Below, in pieces: positions 1-6,290 of a stretch of DNA of 6,290 nt (position 1 is its first letter; every line of letters begins with the position of its first letter). The position numbers were made by a program, and so were the translations under genes. Under the pieces are notes generated by a model, which worked only from the letters and a program-made list of their open reading frames with translations, searched no databases and was not told where the DNA came from. The stretch is from Gammaproteobacteria bacterium (GTDB lineage: Bacteria; Pseudomonadota; Gammaproteobacteria; UBA6429; Thiohalophilaceae), in NCBI GenBank assembly GCA_003233255.1, contig QILH01000134.1, positions 1 to 6,290 on the forward strand, given 5' to 3'.

Positions 1-2358
1 CTCCAGGGGCGAACCTGTGATGACACGACCTTAGCGGGTTATCTCCGAATGTATGGCGATCTAAATGTACTTGATCGATCAACCGGTTTTACCGTGCCTT
101 TCGTGGCGATGAAGATCATTCAATGGAACGATGCGAATGGAGGTGTGATTGAGCGGCCTTTGTACGTCTCTGAGCGCAGTGGTGATGAGGTTTATGAGCA
201 TGCGGTTGCCGGTTATTTCGTCTATATACAGCGCGATAAAAATCGCAATGTTAAACGTGTTTTCTATTTTCAGGAACGAGGCAATGTGGATCAGCCAAAG
301 TATTACGCAGACATAAGATGGATGGGGCGTACCATTGGCTTAAATCTCGATGGCAGTTATCAATATGACTGGCAGCAGTATGAATTCGATGACAAAGACC
401 GCTTACAGAAGATATTGACTGACAATGGAAAATCAATCGAGCTGGCGTATTTGAATGGTCGAATCTCCCGTGCCTGGTTCAATAGTACCGGTGGTTTGCG
501 CGAGGTTAACTACAGCTACAACAGTGATAATTACCTGGAAACCGTACAGGCGTCGAATCAATTAGAGAAGCGATACGTTTATGTTAGTGGTGACCTGAGC
601 GAAACGGATCCACGGGTGAACAAGTTTTTATCACAAAGCTTTGACGTGACCCGTAATTCACGACAAATTGGGCACGTTGTTTCTGACATAGAGGGGCGTG
701 CCAGGTCAAGCTTGTCCCCTTCACTGCCCAGCTTGCAACAAACGGTCGTTTATGACCGTGCGGCAGGCACAACCACGGCAACGAACAGTGAAAACAGCCG
801 AACGACAACACGAGACGCATCAGGACGGCTCATTCAAATTAACGTTCAAGAGTTACTCAGTGGTACGGATGAACGTGCCACGGTAAAACGTGTTTACGGC
901 GACGTTAATAATGTGTTTGCCGGGCCAACAAAAATTGCAGCGGCACGAGCCGGTGTCACTACCAACTATACCTACGACAGCAATGGCAATATCACTTCGG
1001 TCACCAATTCTCGTCTGAAAACCACGATGATAAAACGAGGATTCGATGCGGCGGATAATTTTCCTATCGTCGTGACGATCAACGCCAAAGGCAGAGCCAG
1101 TGTCGTTAAGTCTGACTTTCAGGGGCGAGTGATCAAACGGTATCGCAGTGTGACATTAAGCAATCCCGCCGCCTGCATTGTGAATACGGGGGATACCTGT
1201 GCTTTCACGCCCAGCACAGGTTTTGAGGAGCATGTTGTCACTATTAATTATGAATGGGATACCGGACTGCTGGATTCTGTGCAAAATGGTACGAATGAGC
1301 GTGTGCAGTTTGCAAATTACAATGAATATGGGCAAGCGCAAACCGTTACGGCACCCAGTGGTCTGCAAACCACCTATAACTATGATGGCCTGGGTCGTCT
1401 GCAAACGGTTAAAGCACCGGCTGCGGTGAAACCGGCTGCCTACAGTTATTACGACACCGGTCTGGAAACCGATCGCCTGAACACCATTACTTCAAGTATA
1501 GGGCAGGTGAATCATACCTACGATGTGGTGAACCGACGTCGCACAGTGACGGATCAAAGTCAGGTTTCTCAATCTTATTTTTACAATGACAACCGTTCAC
1601 TTCATCGAGTGGTTGAAGTGTCGCCAAATGGAGAGGCGGTGTTAACAACACAGTATGTCTATGACGGCTCTGGTCGCTTAGACAGCAAAATTCTGCCGAA
1701 TGGTACGCGAGTTAATTATACGTATGACGGCTTTGGCAGAGTAAAGTCGGTGGCCGAACGGGAGGGCAACGCTGCTGTAACAGCGAATGCCGCGCCAAGG
1801 ATTACCGCATCGCCTTCGGCGGCGACAAATTTATCTCCGGGTCAGGCGTTTTCAACAACGATTCAGGCCAGTGATGATGATGCGGATGCCGTTTCGTATT
1901 CGCTGGTTGTTGCCCCTGAGGGGATGCGCATTGATCCTGTGAGCGGGGAAATTGTCTGGCAACCCGGTGCTGAACAAGGCGGCAGTTATACGGTTGTAGT
2001 CCAAATCCTGGACGGCAACGGCGGCTTGGATGACGTTACTTTTATTGTTATTGCACCAGGTTCACAAGGGGCGGACTCAGACAGTGACACCATTGTGGAT
2101 AGTTTAGATAACTGCATCTATCAAGCCAACCGCAACCAGCGGGATACCGACAATGATGGTTACGGTAACCTCTGCGACCCCGATTTGAACAATGATGGCT
2201 TTGTTAATTTCACTGACCTGGCACTATTAAAAACACACTTTGGTTCTACTCATCCTGATGCGAATTTTAATGGTATCGGTACCGTAGATGATGACGAATT
2301 GACAATAATGAAAACATTTTTTGGTCGTGCACCTGGCCCAAGTGGAGTGGTGAAATGA
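1..2358 (+). CDS. RHS/YD-repeat protein with C-terminal He_PIG, TSP3 and dockerin modules (5' partial)
   Basis: The frame is open from base 1 to TGA at 2356-2358 (785 residues here). The ATG at 49 has no Shine-Dalgarno and no signal peptide after it, so I take it as internal and the gene as starting upstream of the window. Domains in order: divergent then clear YD repeats (about 379-1764); a He_PIG/cadherin-like Ig domain (1786-2058) with the signature GMRIDPVSGEIVW; an acidic thrombospondin type 3 repeat (2071-2187) with Cys codons at 2113 and 2173; and a type I dockerin (2182-2340) ending PGPSGVVK. A further Cys pair (codons at 1174 and 1198) sits in the YD region and could form a disulfide. 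RHS/YD repeats are known to build large beta-strand shells in secreted or surface proteins. I see no RHS core DPxG motif and no toxin domain. The role is inferred: an extracellular, calcium-stabilised structural or adhesive protein docked through its C-terminus. It overlaps the next gene by 4 bp. Confidence 0.9.
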   Translation, partial: LQGRTCDDTTLAGYLRMYGDLNVLDRSTGFTVPFVAMKIIQWNDANGGVIERPLYVSERSGDEVYEHAVAGYFVYIQRDKNRNVKRVFYFQERGNVDQPKYYADIRWMGRTIGLNLDGSYQYDWQQYEFDDKDRLQKILTDNGKSIELAYLNGRISRAWFNSTGGLREVNYSYNSDNYLETVQASNQLEKRYVYVSGDLSETDPRVNKFLSQSFDVTRNSRQIGHVVSDIEGRARSSLSPSLPSLQQTVVYDRAAGTTTATNSENSRTTTRDASGRLIQINVQELLSGTDERATVKRVYGDVNNVFAGPTKIAAARAGVTTNYTYDSNGNITSVTNSRLKTTMIKRGFDAADNFPIVVTINAKGRASVVKSDFQGRVIKRYRSVTLSNPAACIVNTGDTCAFTPSTGFEEHVVTINYEWDTGLLDSVQNGTNERVQFANYNEYGQAQTVTAPSGLQTTYNYDGLGRLQTVKAPAAVKPAAYSYYDTGLETDRLNTITSSIGQVNHTYDVVNRRRTVTDQSQVSQSYFYNDNRSLHRVVEVSPNGEAVLTTQYVYDGSGRLDSKILPNGTRVNYTYDGFGRVKSVAEREGNAAVTANAAPRITASPSAATNLSPGQAFSTTIQASDDDADAVSYSLVVAPEGMRIDPVSGEIVWQPGAEQGGSYTVVVQILDGNGGLDDVTFIVIAPGSQGADSDSDTIVDSLDNCIYQANRNQRDTDNDGYGNLCDPDLNNDGFVNFTDLALLKTHFGSTHPDANFNGIGTVDDDELTIMKTFFGRAPGPSGVVK
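379..1764 (+). repeat. YD (RHS) repeat region
   Basis: This is a run of degenerate repeats of the form Y-x-Y-D-x-x-G-R-L-x-x-V inside the first gene. Clear copies begin at 967 (YTYDSNGNITSV), 1375 (YNYDGLGRLQTV), 1654 (YVYDGSGRLDSK) and 1717 (YTYDGFGRVKSV). Weaker ones are at 379 (YEFDDKDRLQKI), 511 (YSYNSDNYLETV), 808 (TRDASGRLIQI), 1315 (NYNEYGQAQTV) and 1519 (YDVVNRRRTV). Spacing is irregular, as is usual for this family. The repeats are protein level and too diverged to be DNA repeats. The last one runs straight into the Ig-like domain. Confidence 0.85.
2182..2340 (+). other. C-terminal type I dockerin module of the RHS protein
   Basis: Two F-hand (EF-hand-like) halves are visible. The first, DLNNDGFVNFTDLALLK, has every calcium ligand of a dockerin loop (D1, N3, D5, N9, D12). 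The second, NFNGIGTVDDDELTIMK, lines up with the common form DFNGDGxVNxxDLxxMK but has N at position 1, Ile at position 5 and Glu at position 12. Each half ends in a K-x-x-F-G helix. The tail PGPSG is typical of gammaproteobacterial dockerins. Dockerins bind cohesin modules; the next gene encodes a cohesin-like module (5082-5513). The preceding TSP3 repeat runs directly into the first loop. Confidence 0.88.
2344..2358 (+). promoter_or_regulatory. Ribosome binding site and ATGA start/stop overlap
   Basis: GGAG at 2344-2347 lies 7 nt before the ATG at 2355, which overlaps the TGA of the upstream gene (ATGA, 2355-2358). This geometry suggests translational coupling and co-transcription of the two genes. 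It is the best-supported start for the second gene. Two later in-frame ATGs, at 2382 and 2400, each have a weaker AAGG about 10 nt upstream and would still leave a usable signal peptide. Confidence 0.75.
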
Positions 2359-2486
2359 TCGGTTGTAAAGGTAAATTGGAAATGAAAGGTTTTATTATTA
2401 TGTTGCGTCGTGTTATACGGATTGTTGGCTGTTGCTTTGTGCTTATAGCGGGGGTGTGGTCGCCTGCTTCTGTAGCGGTTCTTGCA
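2355..2486 (+). other. Signal peptide of the cohesin-bearing protein
   Basis: A basic n-region (KGKLEMKGFIIMLRRVIR) precedes a hydrophobic core (IVGCCFVLIAGVW), then two possible signal peptidase I sites, S-V-A at residues 39-41 and V-L-A at residues 42-44. From the first ATG the n-region is long at about 22 residues; from the ATG at 2400 it would be 7 residues and look more standard. The cysteines at residues 26-27 sit inside the hydrophobic core, not after it, so a lipoprotein signal is unlikely. Confidence 0.75.
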
Positions 2487-5400
2487 GAGATACAATGTGA
2501 CAATATTATAGATGTGAATTTATGGGGGCCTACGTCAGTTAATGAGGATTCCACAACTACTAACAATTATATGATCAAAGTAACTGTTCCCGCAGTGACC
2601 GGATCGCCTCCTAAAATTGACACGAGCATATCGGAGCAAGTTATTGTTATTGAACAGTTTGATTGTCGTAATGATGTCGATCCTGATATCTTTTTATCTG
2701 TAGAAAGTCGGAACTTCGCGAAGTTGGTTGATGCGAATGGCCATAGGAAAAATTTAGAAGCTTACAAAATCCCGGTCACTCCTGGGTCAGTAACTGGCTC
2801 AGGGGTTTCAGTGAGAGTGCTTGCGACCTATACCACGCCTAACGGGACATCTTTTAATTTTAATAAATTGGTGAAGATTAAAAATCTTCCAGACTACGTG
2901 GCAGGTCAAATTAATTGTGATAATTCACTTATCGGACCGAAACAGAACTCGACATCTGATTGTTCTTTTCTTGGCATAATGGATTCCGGTACGGCCAGTA
3001 ACCCAGTTACAGATTCAACCCTGCAGGCTACCTGGGGTGTCAGCTCTGGCGTGGCGAGTGTGCCGGGTGGTAATGCTAGTCAGGTTTTAGTCCGATCCAC
3101 GGGTACCGCTACAACAGATACTGATATAACCATCAACACCAGCTATCAGGGTGATAATCTTTCTCTACCCATCAAAGTTCTAGCCGAACGGCCTGTTAAA
3201 TTATGGGTTGTTCCTCCTGTCGGTAATGAAGTTTACATTAATCGTAATAGCAGTTATAGCTATCAAGCAGAGGTTGAAGTAGAAACATTTTCTGGCAATA
3301 ATCTTCGGCTTGTACCTTCTTCAGGAGAGGTAACCTGGTCCATCAAGTCTGGGGATGCTTTGCCTGCAGGTACGTCATTCAATTCGACAACGGGTGTATT
3401 AACGACGGGGAATAGTGCCGGAACGTTTCGATTAACCGCAGAGTTTGTGCGAACCTACTCTATTCCAAACTTTCCAGATCAACAAATCAAGCTTCCAGGA
3501 AAAGAAATCCCAATAACAATCAGTGATAAAAACTTATCGTCCGTAACCATTACGACACCGCCATCCATGGCCAAAGGCAGTGTGACTCGTATTTTTGCTG
3601 AGGCCGTTTTTGATGCTAATTTAAGCTCCGAATCGGTTAGCCGAGTAATACCAACATGGAGTTTATTTTCGAGTATTGATACCACGAGTCTGATCACGCT
3701 GACCCAGGAAGGGGATACATTACTTATTGATGTGGGTTCAGATGTTCCCACTGAACTCACCGAGTTTGATATAAAAGCACAATATACATATTTAGGAGTT
3801 TTAAAGGAAGACATTAGAACCGTAAGTCTGGTTGATGCATTATTAAAACGCGCCAGTGTTAATGACTCCTGGCGCGAGGGTAATAGTGCGAGCCGTAGAC
3901 CCTCTATAAGCAGTGATGGTCGATTCATTGTCTTTGAATCAGAGTCAAATAATTTAATCAGTAATGACACCAATGCGGTGTCGGACATATTTTTGCGCGA
4001 CATTTCATCAAATACAACGACACGAATTAATTTAGGCGCGGGTAACGTTGAAGCCAACGGCACCAGTCGTGCGCCTACTATGAGTAGCGATGGTCCCCAT
4101 GTTGTTTATCAATCAACAGCAACGAATATAGACGGAGGTGGTAATGGTGTACCCCAAGTTTATTATTTGAATCGAAATACCGGTGCGACACGACGCTTAA
4201 GCAGAAGTTTTGTCAATGGCCGCGCCGCTAACGATGAGAGCAGCCAGCCGGTGGTGAGTGCTAATGGCAGAAAAGTTGCCTTTACCTCTGTAGCCCGTGA
4301 TCTTGTTGCTAACGATGATAACAAAGTGTCAGATATTTTTGTCTATGATACCGCAGCCTCGACGTTAAATCGCATCAGCATTTCCAGCTATGATGCTGTG
4401 GGCAATGGGGCCAGCCAGCATGCTGCAATAAGTGCTGATGGGACTGCCGTCGCTTTTTCGTCGGCAGCAGATAATCTCATCTTTAATGACTATAACGGTA
4501 AATCGGATATTTTTATTCGTGATTTAGTAAAGGGAAAAACTGAACGGGTATCCGTAGACAGTTATGCCAACGAACTATCAGGGAATGCGCGTTATCCCGG
4601 TATCAGTCGTGATGCTCGTTATGTCGTTTTCGAGTTAACAATCAATGATAATTCCGTTATGGCAGAGGGTGCGTTAACCGATGTTTATCTCCATGATCGC
4701 ACCACACGAATGACTCGTAAACTGGAAATATTGGGCAGCAATAATGAGCGTACAGGGAATTCAGCTCGACCAACGATCAGCCATGACGGCCGATTTATTA
4801 CTTTTCAATATCAAGCTTACAAAAATTCTCAATTATCAGAAAATGGTGAGATTCAACCGTGGAATGTGGTGTTATTTGATCGTCTATCAGGAAACTATGA
4901 ATTACTGACCGACAGGTTGTCTACCGTTCCTAATAATGATGCAACGGCACCTGTTGTCAGTGATGGCGCAAATGTAATTGCATTTGAATCTGTCGCATCT
5001 AATTTAGTCACGGGCGATACTAATGCGGTTAGTGATATTTTCTCCTTTGAACGCGGTGGGATTGCGCCTGTTGTTAGTAATCGAATCTGGCTTGAGAGCG
5101 CAACTCAGGATGTCGCCGTGGGCAGCCCTGTTGAAGTTGCAGTGTATATGAACTTCGCACAAGAACCCACATTGGGTGGCGGCATAGACATAGCTTATGA
5201 CAATACCTTGTTAGAGTACGTCGGTGTTGTGTTTGAGCCGACTTTGGTCGCTGCCGGTGATCCTGCCTTCCAGCGTGCGCCAGATAATTTTAATAGCGCT
5301 TTGATCGGGTTTTCATTTGGTGAGTTTTATAACGGTCTGTCCGGACCTGTAAAAGTGGCGACCTTATCCTTTAATACGTCTAAAACCTTGGGTACAGGAA

Positions 5401-6290
5401 CAACGGTGCTGTCAATAAATTCAAATTCTGTTCCGATGGGCGGATACTATGCTCTGCAAACACAACAGCAACAAAGTCCTCATGTAGAAGGGCTTGCGGT
5501 CGCTGTGTTTGATCCTAAGGCGCTGGATACAGACCAGGATGGTTTAGCGGATGTTGATGAGCGACTCAGAGGCACGGATCCCAATGACTGGGATTCGGAT
5601 AATGATGGTTTGTCAGATGGTTATGAAGTCGCCAATAATATCGATTGTGATGCACAAAATACGGTGTTGGTTTGCCATCCACTCAACCCTTTGGTGGCCG
5701 ACAGTGATGGTGATGGCATCAGTGATGGCATAGTGACTGCACCCACTATTGATGTTAACCATCAAAGTAATTACGCCATAATCACCCTTAGCAATTCGAT
5801 GCCAGAGGCGAGTTCGTATTATCAGTTGATCTTTGCAGCAAACCAACAACCCGCAGCAGTCCCGTGGTTGCTTTACACCGGGCCGATTTTAGTTGAGAAA
5901 AGTGTTTCTATTTATGCGCAAGCCCGAAAGACAAATTTTGTAGACAGTGACATAACCACACAAGAGGTATTAATAGCCGGGGCTAAACCGAGTCATGAGT
6001 GGACCCAAGTGTTAGGTAGCCAGGACAAAGATTTTGCGCTTGATGTTGCCGTTGATAACAGCGGTAATAGTTTTGTTGTTGGTACTTTAGATGGAAACGG
6101 TTCGTTTGGACGATTATTTGTTTCTAAATATAACGCAGCGGGTGGCGCAGATAACAATTTATATGCTTCCATTTTTGCTTCTATAGCAACAACGGGTTCA
6201 GGTTATGTTACGGCGGTAGACGTAGACAACTCAGGGAATCTTTATGTTGCTGGCGTATTTACGGGCAGCATCGATTTTAATAGTGATGGC
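2355..6290 (+). CDS. Large secreted multidomain protein: Ig-like segments, 7-bladed propeller, cohesin-like, TSP3, CHB_HEX_C-like, SBBP (3' partial)
   Basis: The frame is open without a stop for 1312 codons and leaves the window. Layout by residue: signal peptide 1-44; unrecognised domain about 45-185; Ig/BIg-like segments about 186-281, 282-393 and 394-492, the second with a He_PIG-like stretch (W328, LPAGTSFNSTTGVLTTG); seven PD40/TolB-type blades 499-900; cohesin-like domain about 910-1053; TSP3 calcium repeats 1058-1125; divergent CHB_HEX_C-like domain about 1129-1208; SBBP propeller repeats from 1216. Mature Cys at 48, 104, 188 and 203 could form two disulfides. No catalytic domain is visible. 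These modules are known in extracellular carbohydrate-associated and adhesive proteins. The inferred role is an exported scaffold or adhesin offering a cohesin site for dockerin proteins, the nearest candidate being the product of the overlapping upstream gene. The anchoring or secretion signal at the C-terminus, if any, lies outside the window. Confidence 0.88.
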   Translation, partial: MIGCKGKLEMKGFIIMLRRVIRIVGCCFVLIAGVWSPASVAVLAEIQCDNIIDVNLWGPTSVNEDSTTTNNYMIKVTVPAVTGSPPKIDTSISEQVIVIEQFDCRNDVDPDIFLSVESRNFAKLVDANGHRKNLEAYKIPVTPGSVTGSGVSVRVLATYTTPNGTSFNFNKLVKIKNLPDYVAGQINCDNSLIGPKQNSTSDCSFLGIMDSGTASNPVTDSTLQATWGVSSGVASVPGGNASQVLVRSTGTATTDTDITINTSYQGDNLSLPIKVLAERPVKLWVVPPVGNEVYINRNSSYSYQAEVEVETFSGNNLRLVPSSGEVTWSIKSGDALPAGTSFNSTTGVLTTGNSAGTFRLTAEFVRTYSIPNFPDQQIKLPGKEIPITISDKNLSSVTITTPPSMAKGSVTRIFAEAVFDANLSSESVSRVIPTWSLFSSIDTTSLITLTQEGDTLLIDVGSDVPTELTEFDIKAQYTYLGVLKEDIRTVSLVDALLKRASVNDSWREGNSASRRPSISSDGRFIVFESESNNLISNDTNAVSDIFLRDISSNTTTRINLGAGNVEANGTSRAPTMSSDGPHVVYQSTATNIDGGGNGVPQVYYLNRNTGATRRLSRSFVNGRAANDESSQPVVSANGRKVAFTSVARDLVANDDNKVSDIFVYDTAASTLNRISISSYDAVGNGASQHAAISADGTAVAFSSAADNLIFNDYNGKSDIFIRDLVKGKTERVSVDSYANELSGNARYPGISRDARYVVFELTINDNSVMAEGALTDVYLHDRTTRMTRKLEILGSNNERTGNSARPTISHDGRFITFQYQAYKNSQLSENGEIQPWNVVLFDRLSGNYELLTDRLSTVPNNDATAPVVSDGANVIAFESVASNLVTGDTNAVSDIFSFERGGIAPVVSNRIWLESATQDVAVGSPVEVAVYMNFAQEPTLGGGIDIAYDNTLLEYVGVVFEPTLVAAGDPAFQRAPDNFNSALIGFSFGEFYNGLSGPVKVATLSFNTSKTLGTGTTVLSINSNSVPMGGYYALQTQQQQSPHVEGLAVAVFDPKALDTDQDGLADVDERLRGTDPNDWDSDNDGLSDGYEVANNIDCDAQNTVLVCHPLNPLVADSDGDGISDGIVTAPTIDVNHQSNYAIITLSNSMPEASSYYQLIFAANQQPAAVPWLLYTGPILVEKSVSIYAQARKTNFVDSDITTQEVLIAGAKPSHEWTQVLGSQDKDFALDVAVDNSGNSFVVGTLDGNGSFGRLFVSKYNAAGGADNNLYASIFASIATTGSGYVTAVDVDNSGNLYVAGVFTGSIDFNSDG
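3849..3876. other. Perfect GC-rich inverted repeat inside the coding sequence
   Basis: The arms CGCGCCAG (3849-3856) and CTGGCGCG (3869-3876) are perfectly complementary over 8 bp, with a 12-nt loop. The flanking bases do not extend the stem. On the minus strand the second arm is followed by TTTTAAT, so it looks like a weak intrinsic terminator in the antisense direction. On the plus strand there is no T-tract. It encodes the strand that closes the propeller, so the palindrome may be a coincidence of codons. Confidence 0.45.
3849..5054 (+). repeat. Seven-bladed PD40/TolB-like beta-propeller (about 58-residue repeats)
   Basis: Seven copies of the pattern P-x-I-S-x-D-G-R-x-V-x-F begin their S-x-D-G element at residues 519, 576, 635, 693, 751, 809 and 869, a period of 57-60 residues. 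Blades 1, 3, 4 and 7 carry a conserved N-L-x-x-x-D-x-N-x-x-S-D-I-F motif (for example NLISNDTNAVSDIF), a probable calcium or turn motif. Blades 2, 5 and 6 have lost or altered it. The segment before blade 1 (RASVN, residue 499) matches the outer strand that ends the other blades (TRINL, RRLSR, NRISI, ERVSV), and blade 7 lacks its own copy. This indicates velcro closure of a complete ring. Propellers of this type usually bind ligands or partners; no enzyme activity can be assigned. Confidence 0.85.
5082..5513 (+). other. Cohesin-like domain
   Basis: About 144 residues, close to the usual cohesin length, directly follow the propeller. Features matching the family: an opening strand and V-x-V-G-S-x-V-E-V-x-V (residues about 911-930); the G-G-G-I-D-I-x-Y-D-N-x-L-L-E-Y-V-G-V block, equivalent to the cohesin YDPxxLxV motif; and a late G-P-V-K-V-A-T-L-S-F strand followed by G-T-G-T-T-V-L-S-I. 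Cohesins bind dockerins, and a dockerin ends the protein encoded just upstream. Cohesin-like folds also occur in bacterial surface proteins without proven dockerin partners, so the binding is not shown by sequence alone. Confidence 0.75.
5526..5729 (+). repeat. Thrombospondin type 3-like calcium-binding repeats
   Basis: Acidic repeats of the form D-x-D-x-D-G-L/I-x-D are visible: DTDQDGLADVDE (5526), DSDNDGLSDGYE (about 5592) and DSDGDGISDG (5700). The second and third are separated by an insertion with two cysteines (I-D-C-D and V-C-H-P). Such repeats bind calcium and act as stiff spacers in secreted proteins. Here they separate the cohesin-like domain from the C-terminal modules. Confidence 0.85.
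5739..5978 (+). other. Divergent CHB_HEX_C-like (chitobiase C-terminal, Ig-fold) domain
   Basis: The segment starts AP-T-I-D and ends in the family-like pattern L-Y-T-G-P-I-L-V-x-x-S-V-S-I-Y-A-Q-A-R-K (about 5868-5930), then D-S-D-I. This resembles the YTGPI...S-x-TIxAxAxKxG pattern of CHB_HEX_C_1 domains, which occur as accessory Ig-like modules in secreted enzymes and adhesins. The usual YTTDGS-x-PT motif is not recognisable, so the assignment is tentative. A fibronectin III-like fold is the alternative. Confidence 0.5.
6000..6290 (+). repeat. SBBP beta-propeller repeats (cut by window end)
   Basis: One full repeat and part of a second are present. The first begins at W1216 and contains DFALDVAVDNSGNSFVVGT and, later, VSKYNAAGG. 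The second contains AVDVDNSGNLYVAGVFTG. The D-N-S-G-N elements (codons at 6054 and 6225) are 57 residues apart. This fits SBBP repeats, whose form is D-x-A-x-x-I-A-V-D-x-x-G-N-x-Y-V-x-G. More blades are expected beyond the window, which would make a second propeller in the same protein. Confidence 0.75.

Noticed and set aside
49..51. ATG at 49 as the true start of the first gene
   Set aside because: The frame is open back to base 1, there is no Shine-Dalgarno upstream, and the following residues are not a signal peptide although the protein has extracellular modules.
1156..1429. Short open frames on both strands inside the YD region
   Set aside because: They are out-of-frame shadows of YD-repeat codons with no plausible ribosome site or protein features.
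2421..2432. Possible lipobox (I-V-G-C) in the signal peptide of the second gene
   Set aside because: Arg directly precedes it and most of the hydrophobic core comes after the cysteine, opposite to the lipoprotein arrangement.
2250..2566. Two overlapping minus-strand open frames across the gene junction
   Set aside because: They are antisense to the dockerin and signal peptide codons, are low-complexity (His, Thr, Arg rich), and have no family resemblance.
2873..2889. AT-rich inverted repeat GAAGATT/AATCTTC with a 3-nt loop
   Set aside because: The stem is short and AT-rich, with no T-tract or gene boundary nearby; it is likely chance within coding sequence.
3479..4063. Open frame of 194 codons on the minus strand
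   Set aside because: It lies wholly opposite the Ig-like and propeller codons of the downstream gene, shows no recognisable domain, and the plus-strand repeats explain the sequence fully.
5526..5729. Apparent tandem DNA repeat (GAT/GGT-rich)
   Set aside because: It is explained by the thrombospondin type 3 protein repeats; the DNA units are not identical, and no CRISPR-like spacing is present.
5551..5849. Short open frames on both strands around the TSP3 repeats
   Set aside because: They arise from the repetitive GAT/GGT codons of the calcium repeats; the Met- and Val-rich translation has no domain character.

Overview
The window is almost wall-to-wall protein coding on the + strand. It holds two very large, modular, secreted-type proteins that overlap by four bases (ATGA). 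The first gene enters from the left edge already open, and the second runs off the right edge still open, so both are partial. There is no intergenic stretch longer than a few bases, and I see no RNA gene, CRISPR array, insertion sequence or attachment site.

Left gene (1-2358): the C-terminal 785 residues of an RHS/YD-repeat protein. The YD-repeat region stops abruptly near 1764. In place of the usual RHS core motif and toxin tip it carries a putative Ig (He_PIG/cadherin-like) domain, a Cys-containing thrombospondin type 3 calcium repeat, and a C-terminal type I dockerin ending in PGPSG.

Right gene (2355 to beyond 6290): at least 1312 residues. In order it has a signal peptide, an unrecognised Cys-containing N-terminal domain, three Ig-like segments, a complete seven-bladed PD40/TolB-type beta-propeller, a cohesin-like domain, thrombospondin type 3 repeats, a divergent chitobiase-C-terminal-like (CHB_HEX_C) domain, and the start of a second propeller of the SBBP type.

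The main biological point is the pairing. A protein ending in a dockerin and a protein carrying a cohesin-like module are encoded in one translationally coupled unit. Cohesin and dockerin modules are the docking partners of cellulosomes, so the simplest hypothesis is that the RHS-type protein is anchored to, or assembled with, the long propeller protein outside the cell. No enzyme domain is visible in either protein, so this would be an adhesive or surface-assembly system rather than a classical cellulosome. That is inference; the sequence shows the modules and the linkage, not the binding.

The dockerin style (a D-x-N-x-D-G-x-V-N-F loop, then a PGPSG tail), the TSP3, He_PIG and SBBP module set, and the moderate base composition suggest a gammaproteobacterium, probably marine or polysaccharide-associated. 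The genus cannot be named from this window.
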